Shown here: positions 10,906 through 21,889 of the stretch, piece after piece
How positions within the stretch are numbered: position 1 is the stretch's first letter
How the letters are laid out: the number at the start of each line of letters is the position of its first letter
Source of the DNA: Tupaia tana
Lineage: Eukaryota > Chordata > Mammalia > Scandentia > Tupaiidae
Assembly (NCBI GenBank): GCA_026018925.1
Contig: JAKSZU010000002.1
Coordinates: forward strand, 11,715,662-11,779,661
Direction: 5' to 3'
Length of the DNA stretch: 64,000 nt
Program-made: the position numbers and the translations under genes
Notes under the pieces: generated by a model
Databases searched by the model: none
The model's input: the letters and a program-made list of their open reading frames with translations, nothing else
Told to the model about the DNA's origin: nothing

Positions 10906-11029
10906 CATTTAATTTGCCAAGACACTCAGACAACTCGGCACAGCTACACTACTCATTTTAGCTCTATGATCTCACAGAAAGTTTTACATAAATTAGGATT
11001 AGGTAAGACGTTTGAGGCCCTTGCCCTGG

Positions 11030-11125
11030 TCAATTCATTTTGACAGAGTTGGAAACTGAGTCTAACAGATACTGAGTAACTTTGTCCAGAGTCTGAATGA
11101 TGGGAGCAGAAGAGCATCAAATCAT
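11030..11125 (-). mobile_element. MIR fragment
   Basis: 'cattttgacagagttggaaactgagtctaacag' followed by 'gagtaactttgtccagagtctgaatgatgggagcag' matches the reverse complement of MIR (cattttacagatgaggaaactgagg...gtaacttgcccaaggtc). Confidence 0.5.
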
Positions 11126-11704
11126 TTGCCTTTTTCCTTTTCACTACAATGATCTTTTTATTGCAAGAGTTAATTCATCACTGAAACCTCTTTAGTAGTT
11201 TTTCAAAGCAGAATTAAACCATAAGTTTAGTAGTGCTGTGTCTTCATTACTTAAGATTTCAAAAGAAAGAATGGAAAAAGTTTTAAATGACCCTGCTTCC
11301 ACCGTCTGAGGTGTCTAAAACAGTATTTCCCAAAGTATGTCAGCACTAATCTCTTGATGTGCGCTAAGAAAACACAGTATTTAAAAATCATAGATAAAAG
11401 AAGCACTGATGATGGACGATGGATGGATGATTTATTTATTAATGAAACTGGAAAAGACGCATCTTCACTCAAGGCAGGCTACGCATATTCATTCTGGCAA
11501 CCCTTCTCCCAAGAACCCAACAATTTCTTGCAGAGCAAACATATATTGATTTAAGAAGCTTTTATTACTAATTTAAAATTATCTCACAAAGTCTTATTCT
11601 CTAAAATATTTTCTAAACTGTCTCATTTCTAGTCTTTCTATGTCAACCAATACTTTATAATTTTACCTATGATCTTTATTTAATTATGTTGTCATCTATT
11701 AAAA
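11126..11704. other. AT-rich unique sequence
   Basis: No gene or clear repeat. 'cagtatttcccaaagtatg' at about 11321 is faintly like a hAT element end, but no partner end was found. Confidence 0.35.
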
Positions 11705-11718
11705 TATAGCTGGTTGAT

Positions 11719-11972
11719 GGGACCCAGCAGTTGGTGTAATGGCTATGTCGCTGGAATCCCATGTAGTTGACCGTGGCTCAAGTCCCGGACCCAGTGGCCC
11801 AAACTTATGCTGGGTACATGTGTGCCCAAGATCACAAGAGGAGAATGGAGAAGAGATTGCGGCATGGCCAGGCCCCCTGGGGGGTGATTTCTTGCTTTCT
11901 GTCTCTCTGTCTCTCTCTGTCTTTCTGGTGAGTGCACGCACCCTATAGCAAAAGCCTTTTTTAAAAAAAAAG
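11719..11972 (+). mobile_element. Long-form SINE, outer member of a nested pair
   Basis: Head GGGACCCAGCAGTTGG, reduced core, 'ccctatagcaaaagcc', A-rich tail. The target copy 'tatagctggttg' at 11705-11716 is matched at 12253-12264, beyond the next SINE, so the second element landed in this one's tail or right flank. Confidence 0.9.
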
Positions 11973-11987
11973 AAAAAAAAAAATCTA

Positions 11988-12240
11988 GGGACCAACAGTT
12001 AGCATAATGGCTATGTCGCTGGACTCCCACGTAGTCGACCGCGGTTTGCATCCCGGACCTGGTGGCTTAAACTCACACTGGGCACGTGTGTGTGCGTGCC
12101 CAGGATCCCGAGAGGAGAATGGAGGAGAAGGGACTGCGGCATGGCCATCCCTCCTGGGGGGTGATTTCTTGCTTTCTATCTCTCTGTCTCTCTCTGTCTG
12201 GCGAGCGCACGCGCCCTATAGCAAAAACCTCTAAAAAAAA
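11988..12240 (+). mobile_element. Long-form SINE, inner member of a nested pair
   Basis: Head GGGACCAACAGTTAGC, GC-rich core, CCCTATAGCAAAAACCTC end. Its own target repeat is the A-rich 'aaaaaaaaatcta' (ending 11987 and 12254), part of the older SINE's tail junction. Confidence 0.9.
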
Positions 12241-12264
12241 GAAAAAAAAATCTATAGCTGGTTG

Positions 12265-13370
12265 TAATGCATAGATATGGTACCTGGAACAGAGCAGGTG
12301 GGAAATAAAGACCAGTTTCCTCTCTCTCTGCTCTATTTTTAAAAATAAAACAAAAGAAACAAAAATAGTGTTCATTCTAGTAGTGCAACTTAAGGTCAAT
12401 TTACTTTCCATTATTTGTTGTTCACGCCTATGTCACTTGTCTTTTGCCTTCTCAGTAAGGTAGTCTCCAAGGATCCCTAATTTTCCTTCGGATTATTTAC
12501 GTGGACAATGTTCACCTACACAGATATTCCCTAATGTTTGCATTTGTTCAGTTTCCTTTGAAAGTCAGTACTAAACAGATTAATGGATTTTGAAGGAGAG
12601 AGAATTTCCTTTCAAAAGAATATTAACCTTTGTGTAGGTGTGTTCTGTTTTTTTCCTATAAAGCATCTGTCTGCTCGTCAGATCCAGGAAAGTTTTGTGT
12701 TTTTTTTTGAGTCCTAAAAATGTCATAGAAAAAAAAATCATTTGTTCTTTTTAAAAAATCCAATATCAGAACACCCAGTAAACCAGAAATTTTTCACAGA
12801 GGTCAAGAAGCCAAGGAAACGGGGCGGTGAGCTCCTCAGCAGGCCCACGCTGCTCTGTCTCCTTGCTTCCTTCGGGAGCCACAGACATATCCATGCCAGG
12901 CCTCTGCTAAAAGGTAGCAATTAGCAGGAACACAATGCTGGTTTGCTGGGTGTGGAACATATTGATTAAAAACAAAACAAAATAAAAAACAGAAAGGAAA
13001 GGAACTGGCCTTTGAAAGGCAACATGGATAAATGATGAGTTTTTCAAATTAAATTTTTTGACAGCTTTGAGCTCTGGTGAAAATTAGAATGTAGAAATAC
13101 AAAACAAAATGAAGTCCCAGCGTTTTAAAAGTGCCTTTCATCCTAAGTGAAATATTCTCATCAGACACTTTGGCATCTCATCTGGTGCCTTTGATGCTGG
13201 CTGTAAACAAGACAATCCATCTTATTAGCTGGGGAGAAATGCCCTTCACATTGGGGAAGCTATAGCTTGTAAACATCAGTCAGGCTGATATGGTTACATT
13301 CTTCCTTCAGGGATCAACTCTGCATTTGGAACAGCTGACTGGGGCGGAGGTGGAGAGACAGGGAGAGAGA
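12265..13370. other. Unique sequence
   Basis: No recognised gene or repeat. Homopolymer runs at 12230-12250 and 12699-12740 only. Confidence 0.35.
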
Positions 13371-13373
13371 AAT

Positions 13374-13704
13374 AGGGACTGAACTGTGTCTCCCACAGTC
13401 CACTTGTTGAAGTCCACCACCACATTGTTAGTCCCCAATGTGGTGGTGTTTGGAGGTGGAGCCTTTTGGAAGTAATTACGATTAGACGAGGTCATGAAGA
13501 TGAGTCCCTCCTGATGGGATTAGTGGTGTGACAAGATGAAGAAGAAAGTGAGTTCTTTTTCTACCGTGAGGACCAGTGCAGTCATGTGTCAGCAAGCCAG
13601 GGCCAAAGACCTCATCAGAAGCTAAAGTAGCCGGCATCTTGATTTGGATTATCCAAGGCGCTCAGCCTGTGGTATTTTAATAGTAGCCCAAGCAGACCAA
13701 TACA
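13374..13704 (+). mobile_element. MLT1/MaLR-type solo LTR
   Basis: Matches the MaLR LTR layout in order: 'ggactgaactgtgtctcccac', 'ttgttgaagtcc', 'ccccaatgtggtggtgtttggaggtggagcc', 'attagacgaggtcatgaagatg', 'gatgggattagtg', 'tctaccgtgaggacc', 'tagccggcatcttgatttggatt', 'ggtattttaatagtagcccaagcagacc'. An old inactive LTR with no internal viral genes. Subfamily not set. Confidence 0.8.
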
Positions 13705-13971
13705 GAGAGACAAGATGGAGATCATTATTATTATTATTTTGCTTCATTATTTCTTATTTGTAAGAAAGACACATCAATTTTTGCAGCAGCTATGCAAGAA
13801 TGATGTGCAGAGGATTGATTTCCTATTCAAATTAATTTTAAGGTTTTGTGTTAAAGAAAATAAGGGGGATTTTATAGTATGAATATGCCCAGAATCCCAT
13901 CCACCCATCTACTTCCGCAGTTACTCCATGAGCAACTGCAGTCTGACATCAAGTCAACCTCGAGGCCTTTG

Positions 13972-14268
13972 CTATGGTTTGATGGTGACTCCCCAAAACC
14001 CACGTGTTAAACTTGGTTGTTACAGAGCCAGCAGGTGGCATAGTGGTTACTGCACTGGATTCCCAAAACATGGCCAACTGCGGTTTGAATATTGAACCTA
14101 GCAGCTTGAAAATCACACTGGGCATGTGTGTGCGTGCCCAAAATCCAAGAGGAGAATTGAGGATAAGGGACTGTAGCATGGTTATTCCCCCTGGGGGATG
14201 ATTCTCATTTTCCCTCTCTGTCTCTCTGTCCCTCTCTAGCAAGCACAAATGTCCTATGATAAAAACCT

Positions 14269-14311
<43 letters not shown>

Positions 14312-14634
14312 TTTGGTTGTTTCAAGGCTAAAATCTTAATCTGACTATAGTGGTAAACGGTGGGGGCTTGGGGAAGTGATTAGCACCAGGGCAGAGCACA
14401 GCCCCCATGACGGAATACTCACGGTTTTAGAATGAGAAATACCCCAGACAGATGCTCTCTTGTGCTATCTCACCAAGTGAGGCCCTGGGTTCTGTGATCC
14501 ACCAGCAAGAAGGTCCCTGCCAGATGAGAACCCAGGCCTAACACCTCCAGACTGTGAGCTGAATACCGCTGTCCTTGTAAATCACCCAGTTTTAGATATT
14601 CAGTTATCAAGCAACAGGGAACAGATGAGAACAG
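13972..14634 (+). mobile_element. Second MLT1/MaLR-type LTR, split by a SINE
   Basis: Starts 'ctatggtttgatggtgactcccc', interrupted by the SINE at 14022, and resumes to 'aagaaggtccctgccagatgagaacccaggcc', 'cctccagactgtgagctgaata', 'taaatcacccagttttagatattcagttatcaagcaac', a typical MaLR right end. Inactive. Confidence 0.7.
14022..14310 (+). mobile_element. Long-form SINE with (CA)n tail
   Basis: Head 'acagagccagcaggtggcatagtgg', decayed core, 'cctatgataaaaacc', then about 20 CA units (14271-14308) in the tail position. The direct repeat 'ttggttgtt' flanks it (14013-14021, 14313-14321), so the microsatellite lies inside the insertion. Confidence 0.9.
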
Positions 14635-14968
14635 CCTGTAATTCAACAGTCTCACAGAAACAGCTGAAGACCTACTAACAAAGAAACAAAACTGGAAGAG
14701 ACAATCCCACCCAGTTAGAAGAAACACATTTATATGAATTACCAAAACTAAGGACTGTGCAGCTCTCACATTTGCAGTGATGAATCATTCACATTTCATA
14801 CAGCATGTGATAAATGCTTAAAAGTAAAAGCTCCAAAAACATTTTGCCAAATAAATCTTAAGATGTTTCAAAGGGAAATATCAAATGGATATTCATTATA
14901 AAGTGATGGTTCAGGAAATAAATTACAAAACTTCTAAGATCATAATTTTACTTTCATTGGTCAATTTA

Positions 14969-15234
14969 TTTATTTATTAAAGTTTTTGCCAAGGAGCATG
15001 TTCTGTTGCCTAAGAGAGATAGAGAGAGATGGAAAAAAAGTTAGAAACCACCCTTTGGGAGGATGGCCATACCACAATCTCTTCTTCTCCATCCTCCTCC
15101 TGGGATAATGGGCATGCATGCACACATGCCCAACGTGATTTTCAAGCTGCCAGGTCTAGGACTCAAATCACAAAACATGGTTTCCTGTATGGGAGTTCAG
15201 TCCCTTAACCACTACCCCACCTTCTGGTCCTTAC
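14969..15234 (-). mobile_element. Long-form SINE, older copy
   Basis: Reverse orientation: 'tttattaaagtttttgccaaggagcatg', AG-rich tract, 'gggataatgggcatgcatgcacacatgcccaacg', reversed head ending '...ccaccttctggtcc'. Direct repeat 'tggtcaattta' (14958-14968, 15235-15245). Confidence 0.85.
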
Positions 15235-15246
15235 TGGTCAATTTAT

Positions 15247-16780
15247 AAGGTGACTAAATAAGTCTAAAATTAACTTATGAGAAATCAAATCATCTGAATA
15301 ACTTTTTCCCATTTTCCCCCTACTACATAAAATAATATGCTTTAGAAGTTGCATCTTACATGTTAGAACTTAGCAATAGTATAAAACATATTGCTATAAC
15401 TCAAAATACGATGCTTTGTTACATATCTTTAAGAAAGTAATAGTAAAACACTGAGATAGGTAGGAGGGGGGAGGATTTTAATGCTCATACATAATTATCA
15501 TTTAAAATAACTGTAATATAATTCTACTTGAGTTAAAATGGAATAAAACGAAATATCATCTTCTCTAAAGTTATTTTTTTTCTTACTTTCATTTTTCTCC
15601 CTTTTGGATGGAAAGCAATTCTCAGATAAATTAGGTTCATTTGGGAGATACTGTAAAGACTGAGAAACAGCAGCAAAAAGACTCAAATATTCGAACTCCT
15701 TCCTCTTTTTGACATTCCCAGTCAGGAACGGCCTGTCAACAAAAGCTTGAGCAGCCCGGGCGCCCAGGGGAGCTGCCTCTCGGCTCGAGGGGACTTCGCC
15801 CTGTGGAAAATTTTCTCTGCACAATTAAAATGACATTTTCATAAAAATGCTCTCCACCGACTTAAAGCAGCTCTAGTGAACCCCTCACGCCCCTTGCCCA
15901 CACAGGTACACACATCGGCGCCCTGCAGAGATCATTCGAAGTACACTGTGAAAAAGCCCCCCTGGAAAATCTTTTCAGGTTGTTCAATTATATTTGGTTT
16001 CTCTGTTGAAACTGAAATTCCAAGTTACCACTAACTCCCTTTCTGTTTGGAGAATTTTATTTTCTATATAAACATTCAAGGTATCTGTATTTTAATGTAC
16101 CTCCACTTAGTAGCTAATGAGTATATCTATTTGGCAATTCCGTTTATTCTTCCATTCCCAGTCACACTGAACTGGAAGTCTAAACTTGACAGCACAAGAC
16201 AGACGACAGGGTGGGAGGCTCTTTCATGTCTGTGCTATATTTTCCAAAACATTTTTATCCTGTTTTAGAAATAAGCAAAGGATCATCATTGTTCACTTAT
16301 GCTTTGAGTTTAAAAAATACATTTTCAAAGATAATTTAAAATGCATATTTAATATACATGCATATATTGGCATAATTACATAATATTAGACATTACAGTG
16401 TAAAACTACAGACTTGGGAACGGTAGCCCTCCTGCAGCCTCCTGCCCTTCTCCACACTCCGCTGGATATGCCAAGGGGACAAGCCCTGGCCACCTTTCAC
16501 CAGGGCATTTTTCAGGTTGCTTGTACAACTGGTGATGTCGAGAGAAGACACTGTTAAACTGGATGAAAAAGCAGGCTTGCTTACTGCTTCTTATGGAAGC
16601 AGTTGCTTCCCTTTGCTTGGTGTTCTTCAGCTGGGATGCAAACGCAGTCCGTGAGTGGCACCTCTCTGAGCCCAAAGCCTCACTCCCAGGGCTCCCGGGT
16701 GCACGAGAACGTGACGCAAACACGCCATCGTGCAATAACTGCACATTCCTGAGCAGTGTGTAAGAAGGCGCTTGGAGCCC
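15247..16780. other. Unique sequence with a GC-rich patch
   Basis: SINE-free. The patch 15715-15960 is richer in GC and CpG ('gcccgggcgcccagggg', 'cggctcgaggggacttcgcc', 'acatcggcgccctgcag') than its surroundings. A 108-codon open frame on the minus strand (15498-15824) crosses it; I recognise no domain in it. Confidence 0.35.
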
Positions 16781-16930
16781 GTCCTGCCAGCGTTTTGAAC
16801 AGTAGCCAGCTAGTCTGGATGTAAGCGGGTTCAAGTCAGAATCCAGACCTGCACATATGACAGGGCAGTCACAGGCGTAACCCAAGAATATGCACAATAA
16901 TATGCCGGTATTACGTGCATCCAAAACCAA
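16406..16930 (-). other. 174-codon open frame, probably non-coding
   Basis: The longest open frame outside SINEs and microsatellites, starting MVLDARNTGILL and ending EAAGGLPFPSL. No signal peptide, transmembrane pattern or domain is recognised. Part of it (about 16780-16880) looks like a MIR, and the residue make-up is irregular. There is no evidence of expression, and chance is the better explanation. Confidence 0.15.
16780..16880 (-). mobile_element. Possible MIR fragment
   Basis: Read on the minus strand, 'gcaggtctggattctgac', 'ttgaacccgc' and 'tagctggctactg' resemble the MIR core. Weak match. Confidence 0.35.
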
Positions 16931-18279
16931 TCAGGCTGAACATTTTGCTAAGGCTCTGCTCTTTAAAACAACCCCAGAACAATTATCGCTACTTTTTTCC
17001 TTTCTAGACCTTTTAATTGAACTATTTTTTCCATCAGATTTTTTGCAAGTTGCCATCAGTTTTATAACATAGAAACCTGGCTCTTCCCACATCACAGTGA
17101 TGTTCAAACAGGAGAAATTCCAAACCTTTCTCTCCTGTGACTATATTAACCCAGGATAAAATGTTCCCAAATATTAAAAAAGAGAAAAAAAAAGTTTCTA
17201 CTTTGGCAAGTGGGAAACCAGAAGAAAAGGGGCTTCAAACATCAAAGGCAGCTCTCAAAAATACTCTCTCAAATGAAAACAGCCCACTCTCAGCGCCTTA
17301 TCTTGAAAACTCACATTGGGTAGAAGCGACCTTTAAGGGATTACCTTAACATGCAAGGAACTGGGCCCTTTCTGATGTGTTCTGCATGACTGATATTGTT
17401 GGGGAGTGTGAGAGGGATAAGGAAGAAGGAGAAAAGACTTGAATCCCCAAAATGAGCCACATTTCAGATATAAAGACATTTGTATGAAAAACAAGCAAAC
17501 AGAAATATGATCGGTGACTGTTAATTTGCAGAATGCAATCGTTCCATAGGCAGTTAGGTAAGGCATGAGAAACTCCAAGGCCTAAAGCATTTTTTAGAAT
17601 TTAAATCTCTTTTCTTTTCCAATATGTGGAATAGGATTCTCTTTGACTCAAAATTGTTCCCCATTTCTCATTTCTCTAAATATTCCTTCCTAAGCATTTT
17701 GGTTTTATAATCGTGTTGTTTTTATTTGAGCATATTTCTGATAACAATAAAACAAATCTATTCTCACTTTTTAAAAACCAAACAATAAGTATGTAAAATA
17801 AGAATTAAAATTCCACTTCACTACCTCTCAATTTCACTGTCTTTACCAACTATCACTCACATAGACGTCTGTGTGTGTGTCTGTATCTGATATTGGGTTG
17901 TTAAAGGTGACCTGCTATAGTCAATGCTCTTCAGTACGCTTTTCACTTAATAACATAGATCACATTGTTCCATGTCACTACAGGCAGAGCCTCTCACTTC
18001 TTAAACATCTAGAAGGTATTGGTACTTCACAGGGGACTACATTTCAATTATTCACTTCACTGTTCCCCCACTGATGAATGTTGACACTACATTCTCTAAT
18101 TTTTTTATTTCAAAAGAAAGATGATGCCCTTAAACTTGCAGTTCCTCACTGCAGCCTCTGGGCTCCGTGTGACTGTGAGTCTGCCTTCCTCGGAAGTTGC
18201 CTATGCACTGCCCCCTCGGCCTTGCTTCTGCTCCTGGTCTCTGTCAACCTTGCACCTGCCTCTACATGGGGTACCTTGG
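16931..18279. other. AT-rich unique sequence
   Basis: No gene recognised. Contains a short (GT)n at about 17867. Part of 17900-18120 has the look of an old repeat ('tgttccatgtcactac', 'ctgttcccccactgatgaatgttgacact') that I cannot assign. Confidence 0.35.
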
Positions 18280-18590
18280 CCCAGCGTCCTGGTGGGGTGG
18301 CTTTGACAGGCTCTCACTTCTCAGCCTATAGGCTACTTCTGTGGGGAGATCTTTCCAGAACTTCTGATCTACATAAACCAATTTATCCTTAGTCAGTTAC
18401 TACTCTACCTTCTTGGTTTCTTTCCTTGATTTATTTTCTACTACTCTCTGGAGTTATCTTGTTCATGTAGTTGCTTACATGTTTACTGTTTTCTCAAACT
18501 CTAAATAAGACTTTGCTGCTGTCTCTAATGTGCCCTTTGCTATGTGAACGTAGCAGACTCTCAGTAAACGTATGCTGAGGAAACGGACAA
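18280..18590 (+). mobile_element. L2 LINE 3' end
   Basis: Order of L2-like blocks: 'ggggagatctttccagaacttct', 'tgatttattttctactactctctgg', 'acatgtttactgttttctc', and 'gtgccctttgctatgtgaacgtagcagactctcagtaaacgtatgctgagg', the last resembling the L2 terminus. Heavily decayed. Confidence 0.55.
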
Positions 18591-18825
18591 TGGACCTAGC
18601 TTTGAACTTGTTCTGCAGCGCAAGTCTGCAAGTACTTCCACAAGACAAAGACCGAAAAGTAAAGATCTGTACACACATAATGTGACAGGTACTTTCCATG
18701 GGTACTTCTAGAAGGCTTTCATTTATATTCCTGCCACAATTAGATGAAGACAATTTTCCCTGAATGCAGTCTGTTTTTAAATGCCAGTTTGATAGGAAAA
18801 AAAATTGCAAATGTGTACACATCCT

Positions 18826-18850
18826 CTAGCCAATAATAATAATAATAATT
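18826..18850. repeat. (AAT)n microsatellite
   Basis: Short run of about six AAT units. Confidence 0.85.
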
Positions 18851-19437
18851 ATCCCATCAATGAAAATCTTTGCTTATAAAGTCTCCAAATACTCTCTGCT
18901 TACGTTCACGGGGGAAATTCCATCAATGTGGACTCACAGAGAAAAGGACTTTCCATTACTTCATGGCTCTTCTTAGAGTTCTTCCAGACAAGTTTTACCA
19001 TTTTATCCATGAATCTCATCCAGTATCAGATACACTAGGCATTTCATGAGCATGGACTGGATAGAAGAAGTCTGTTATAAAATGTCGAAAGGGCCAAAAG
19101 AAGGAGAAAAAGATGTGATGAGAGCACACTCGAACGCGAGGCAACCACTACAGCCCCAGCGTAGAGGAAGTCCAAGGGAGAGGGAGCTTCATCGGCACCT
19201 CTGGATGCTCCAGACACGGCCAGGGTGCCAGGACTCCCAAGGGCGGGCTACCTAAAAGCAAGGAACCCTCAAGGATCTGCCATCCAGCCATGAAGGAGGG
19301 TGTGGAGAAGGAATCACAGACACTTCCCGAAGCTTCCAGAAGCTGGAGGGAGAAGAAAGGAGGAGAGAATGATAGTTTCTCCCTTCCTCTGCTTTTAGAC
19401 CTATTGGGAGGCTGCCAAGAAATGAGCTGGCAAAGAC
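18851..19437. other. Unique sequence, purine-rich
   Basis: Free of recognised repeats. Open frames at 19046-19255 and 19290-19580 have no recognisable product. Borders a promoter-like motif pair. Confidence 0.35.
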
Positions 19438-19485
19438 TTCTGGGAAATGTAGGTAGTGCCTCTCAAACATGTGTTGCCAGGCAAC
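19438..19485. promoter_or_regulatory. Candidate promoter: ZNF143-like site next to RFX X-box
   Basis: TTCTGGGAAATGTAG (19438-19452) is the reverse complement of CTACATTTCCCAGAA, close to the ZNF143/THAP11 element ACTACAATTCCCAGMATGC. A perfect inverted repeat GTTGCC-A-GGCAAC (19473-19485) matches the RFX X-box. Both are typically promoter-proximal. No start site, transcript or CpG island is visible, so function is inference. Confidence 0.4.
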
Positions 19486-20097
19486 AGAGAAAGCGGTGGA
19501 ACCAGGGAAAACGGGAATCACTTCACACTCTCAAGAGCGTGGAGCATGAGGGTGTCTACACAGCTAAGGGACATGGGTGAAAACCTGGACTTCTTAGGTT
19601 TCTAACACAATTTTAGAGCAATTAACAGGAGAGTCAGGGACACTGTTGAAACTAATGATGAAACAAAGTAGGCTGCTTTCTATTACTTATTCTCGTGGAA
19701 TGTGACTCCTTGTACTTCTGCACTGCAGGGATTTCCACACCTACTGCCACCAGGATTTAGGATTATGGCTACATCCTAAAACACAACTGCTTCTGGATTC
19801 TGAAGACATGGGTGCTCAAAGAGCTGCTTTGCTTTACAATCTTCTCCCTGTGACCCTCAGAGGACTGTCATTACTCAGCCTGAATCCCAAGTGCACTACA
19901 AATACAAGATCTCACCTTTTCTTCTCATAACCTGGGGATGGTGAAAGAAATGCTTTAACAAACACAGGCTGCCTTCTTACCACAGTCAAATACACCTACA
20001 AACAGAAAGTCAAAAGACAAGCAAAAGTCTTCCTTCCTAACACAGTCAAGCAGAGGCTGCTAGCTGGTCACCTACTCTTAACTCGTCAATGTCAGTC
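19486..20097. other. Unique sequence
   Basis: No repeat or exon recognised between the motif pair and the SINE at 20115. Confidence 0.35.
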
Positions 20098-20114
20098 AAA
20101 ATGTTCTCCTATTG

Positions 20115-20383
20115 GGAACCAGCAGTTAGCGTAATGGCTATGTCGCTGGACTCCCACGTAGTCGACCGCGGTTCGCGTCTCGGACCCGGTGGCTTACAAC
20201 TCACGCCGGGCGCGTGTGCGTGCGTGCCCAAGATCCCGAGAGGAGAATGGAGGAGAAGGGATTGCGGCGTGACCATCCCCCCTGGGGGGGGGGTGATTTC
20301 TCGCTTTCTGTCTCTATGTCTCTCTCTGTCTGTCTGGCGAGCGCACGCGCCCTATAGCGGAAAACCTCTCAAAAAAAAAAAAA
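20115..20383 (+). mobile_element. Youngest-looking SINE copy, diagnostic subfamily
   Basis: GGGAACCAGCAGTTAGCGTAATGG head, nearly all CpGs intact, 10-G run in the hairpin, TATAGCGGAAAACC end, A tail. Perfect 17-bp direct repeat 'aaaatgttctcctattg' (20098-20114, 20384-20400). The B box reads GGTTCGCGTCT (20170-20180), differing from GGTTCGAnTCC at two conserved positions, as in the copies at 1109 and 58221. Confidence 0.95.
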
Positions 20384-20400
20384 AAAATGTTCTCCTATTG

Positions 20401-20973
20401 AAATAATGTTATGTCTAAAATTAAATTATTTTTCATGAAGATACTGAAAGTCAGTCCTGGTTCTCTTTGTTCCTAACTCAGACCAATTGTAACACTGGCC
20501 TAATTCTCAGCCACCAGTACAATTATTCCATAATTAAGAAGAAAACATCCTTATGCATTCCTTCTTTAGCGACTGGAGCATGGTTGCATGGACACCAGCT
20601 CTGATCACCCTACCTACATTTTGCACAACTTTTTTTTCTATTTCCTTCATTTCACAGGAATTTAAACCAAGAATAGAAAAAACATGTTGGTTGAAAAGGT
20701 AACTTATTAGGCCGAATAAACCTACAATAATCTTACCTTACATTTCCGTTTAGTTTCAAAAACTAACTTTAATATACACAAAAGAAAACTTTAAAGATTA
20801 AGTTCTCATGTTTATAAATTTATATTTAATTGGAAAATACCATTTAATTATACTAGATCACAACTGGAAAGGCAGTTTGGGAAACAAAGAAATTGGGGCT
20901 CTGCCCTGCTCCTAACATGAAAATTCTGGTTATGTGAAATAGTGCTCTACTTCAGCAACGTCTCTGTGAGATT
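20401..20973. other. AT-rich unique sequence
   Basis: No recognised feature. Confidence 0.4.
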
Positions 20974-20990
20974 AAGAGACATCAGTGTCT

Positions 20991-21258
20991 GGGACCAGCA
21001 AATGGTGTGATGTTACATCGCTGGACTCCCACATGGTTGGCCATGGTTCAAGTCCCAGACCCGATGGCTTCAAACTCATGCTGGGAGTGAGTGTGTGCAT
21101 GCCCAAAATCCCAAGAGGAGGATAGTGGAAAAAGGAACTGTGGCATGGCCATCCCCCCTGGGGATTAATTTCTTGGTTTCTGTATTTCTGTCTCTTCAGT
21201 GCATGCACGTGCCCTATTGCAAAAATTTCTGGAAAAAAAAAATAAGAAAAGAAGAAAC
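20991..21258 (+). mobile_element. Long-form SINE, intermediate age
   Basis: Head GGGACCAGCAAATGGTGTGATG, core 'gcatgcccaaaatcccaagagg', 'tgccctattgcaaaaatttc', A-rich tail. Target repeat 'aagagacatcagtgtct' / 'aagagacatcactgcct' (20974-20990, 21259-21275) with two mismatches. Confidence 0.9.
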
Positions 21259-21539
21259 AAGAGACATCACTGCCTTAAATTTACTCTTAAACATCAAATA
21301 TGACTCTTACTATACCATCCACTGACATTTGAAAATATTTGGATCATCGGCCAATTCGAGTGGGCAATGAAATTAAACATATTCAACAAAAAATATCAAC
21401 CATTTGTCTAATTTGGTATCTGGTGAAGTCAATTAAGTGTTTTATTTATTTACAGGGAAAAATACCAATACACTATATTTATTTCAAATTAAGACTGACA
21501 AATACATTGGTTAAATTAAGAGCTAAATGCATTTAAGCT

Positions 21540-21880
21540 CATTTTTCCACCCAGGGTAGAAATCACTGGTGGGAATCACCAACAGGGCAGTTGTTGGTAA
21601 TTCAGTAAACTCCCCCATCTTCATAGGAACTGAAAAAGAATCCCGTACTACAGTGTCTGTCAGTATTGCACACAGAACGTACTGAGAATGGCAGGGCACA
21701 GATGCTGCACTAGCCAACCTTGGAGGCGTCCTACCTCGGGACGTGTTGTTCTGTGGGAAAATAAATGCCCTCCTTATTGAGGTCACTTGGTGTCGGGATT
21801 GTTTACTGAAGTGAAAGCCACCAAGCTGAGTAACCTTGTACTTGATAGTCCCTAAAGAATAAACACACCGCCACTTCTCG
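21540..21880 (+). mobile_element. Possible old LTR-like fragment
   Basis: 'gggaaaataaatgccctccttattgaggtcacttggtgtcgggattgtttact' resembles the 3' part of mammalian LTRs (poly(A) signal followed by 'gccactgagtttggggttgttt'). The rest is unassigned. The antisense 121-codon open frame here is therefore unlikely to be a gene. Confidence 0.3.
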
Positions 21881-21889
21881 ATCATCAAA

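Noticed and set aside
16406..16930. 174-codon minus-strand frame as a protein gene
   Set aside because: No domain, partly overlaps a possible MIR, and no splice or promoter support.
17890..17925. 'tattgggttgttaaagg' as a fourth mariner MITE end
   Set aside because: No matching inverted end or second TA boundary was found nearby.
20131..20180. tRNA gene called from A box and B box
   Set aside because: The boxes belong to the SINE head. The sequence does not fold into a sound cloverleaf with acceptor stem, and it is repeated dozens of times with an A tail.
21523..21888. 121-codon minus-strand frame
   Set aside because: Runs antisense through a probable LTR fragment, with no recognisable product.
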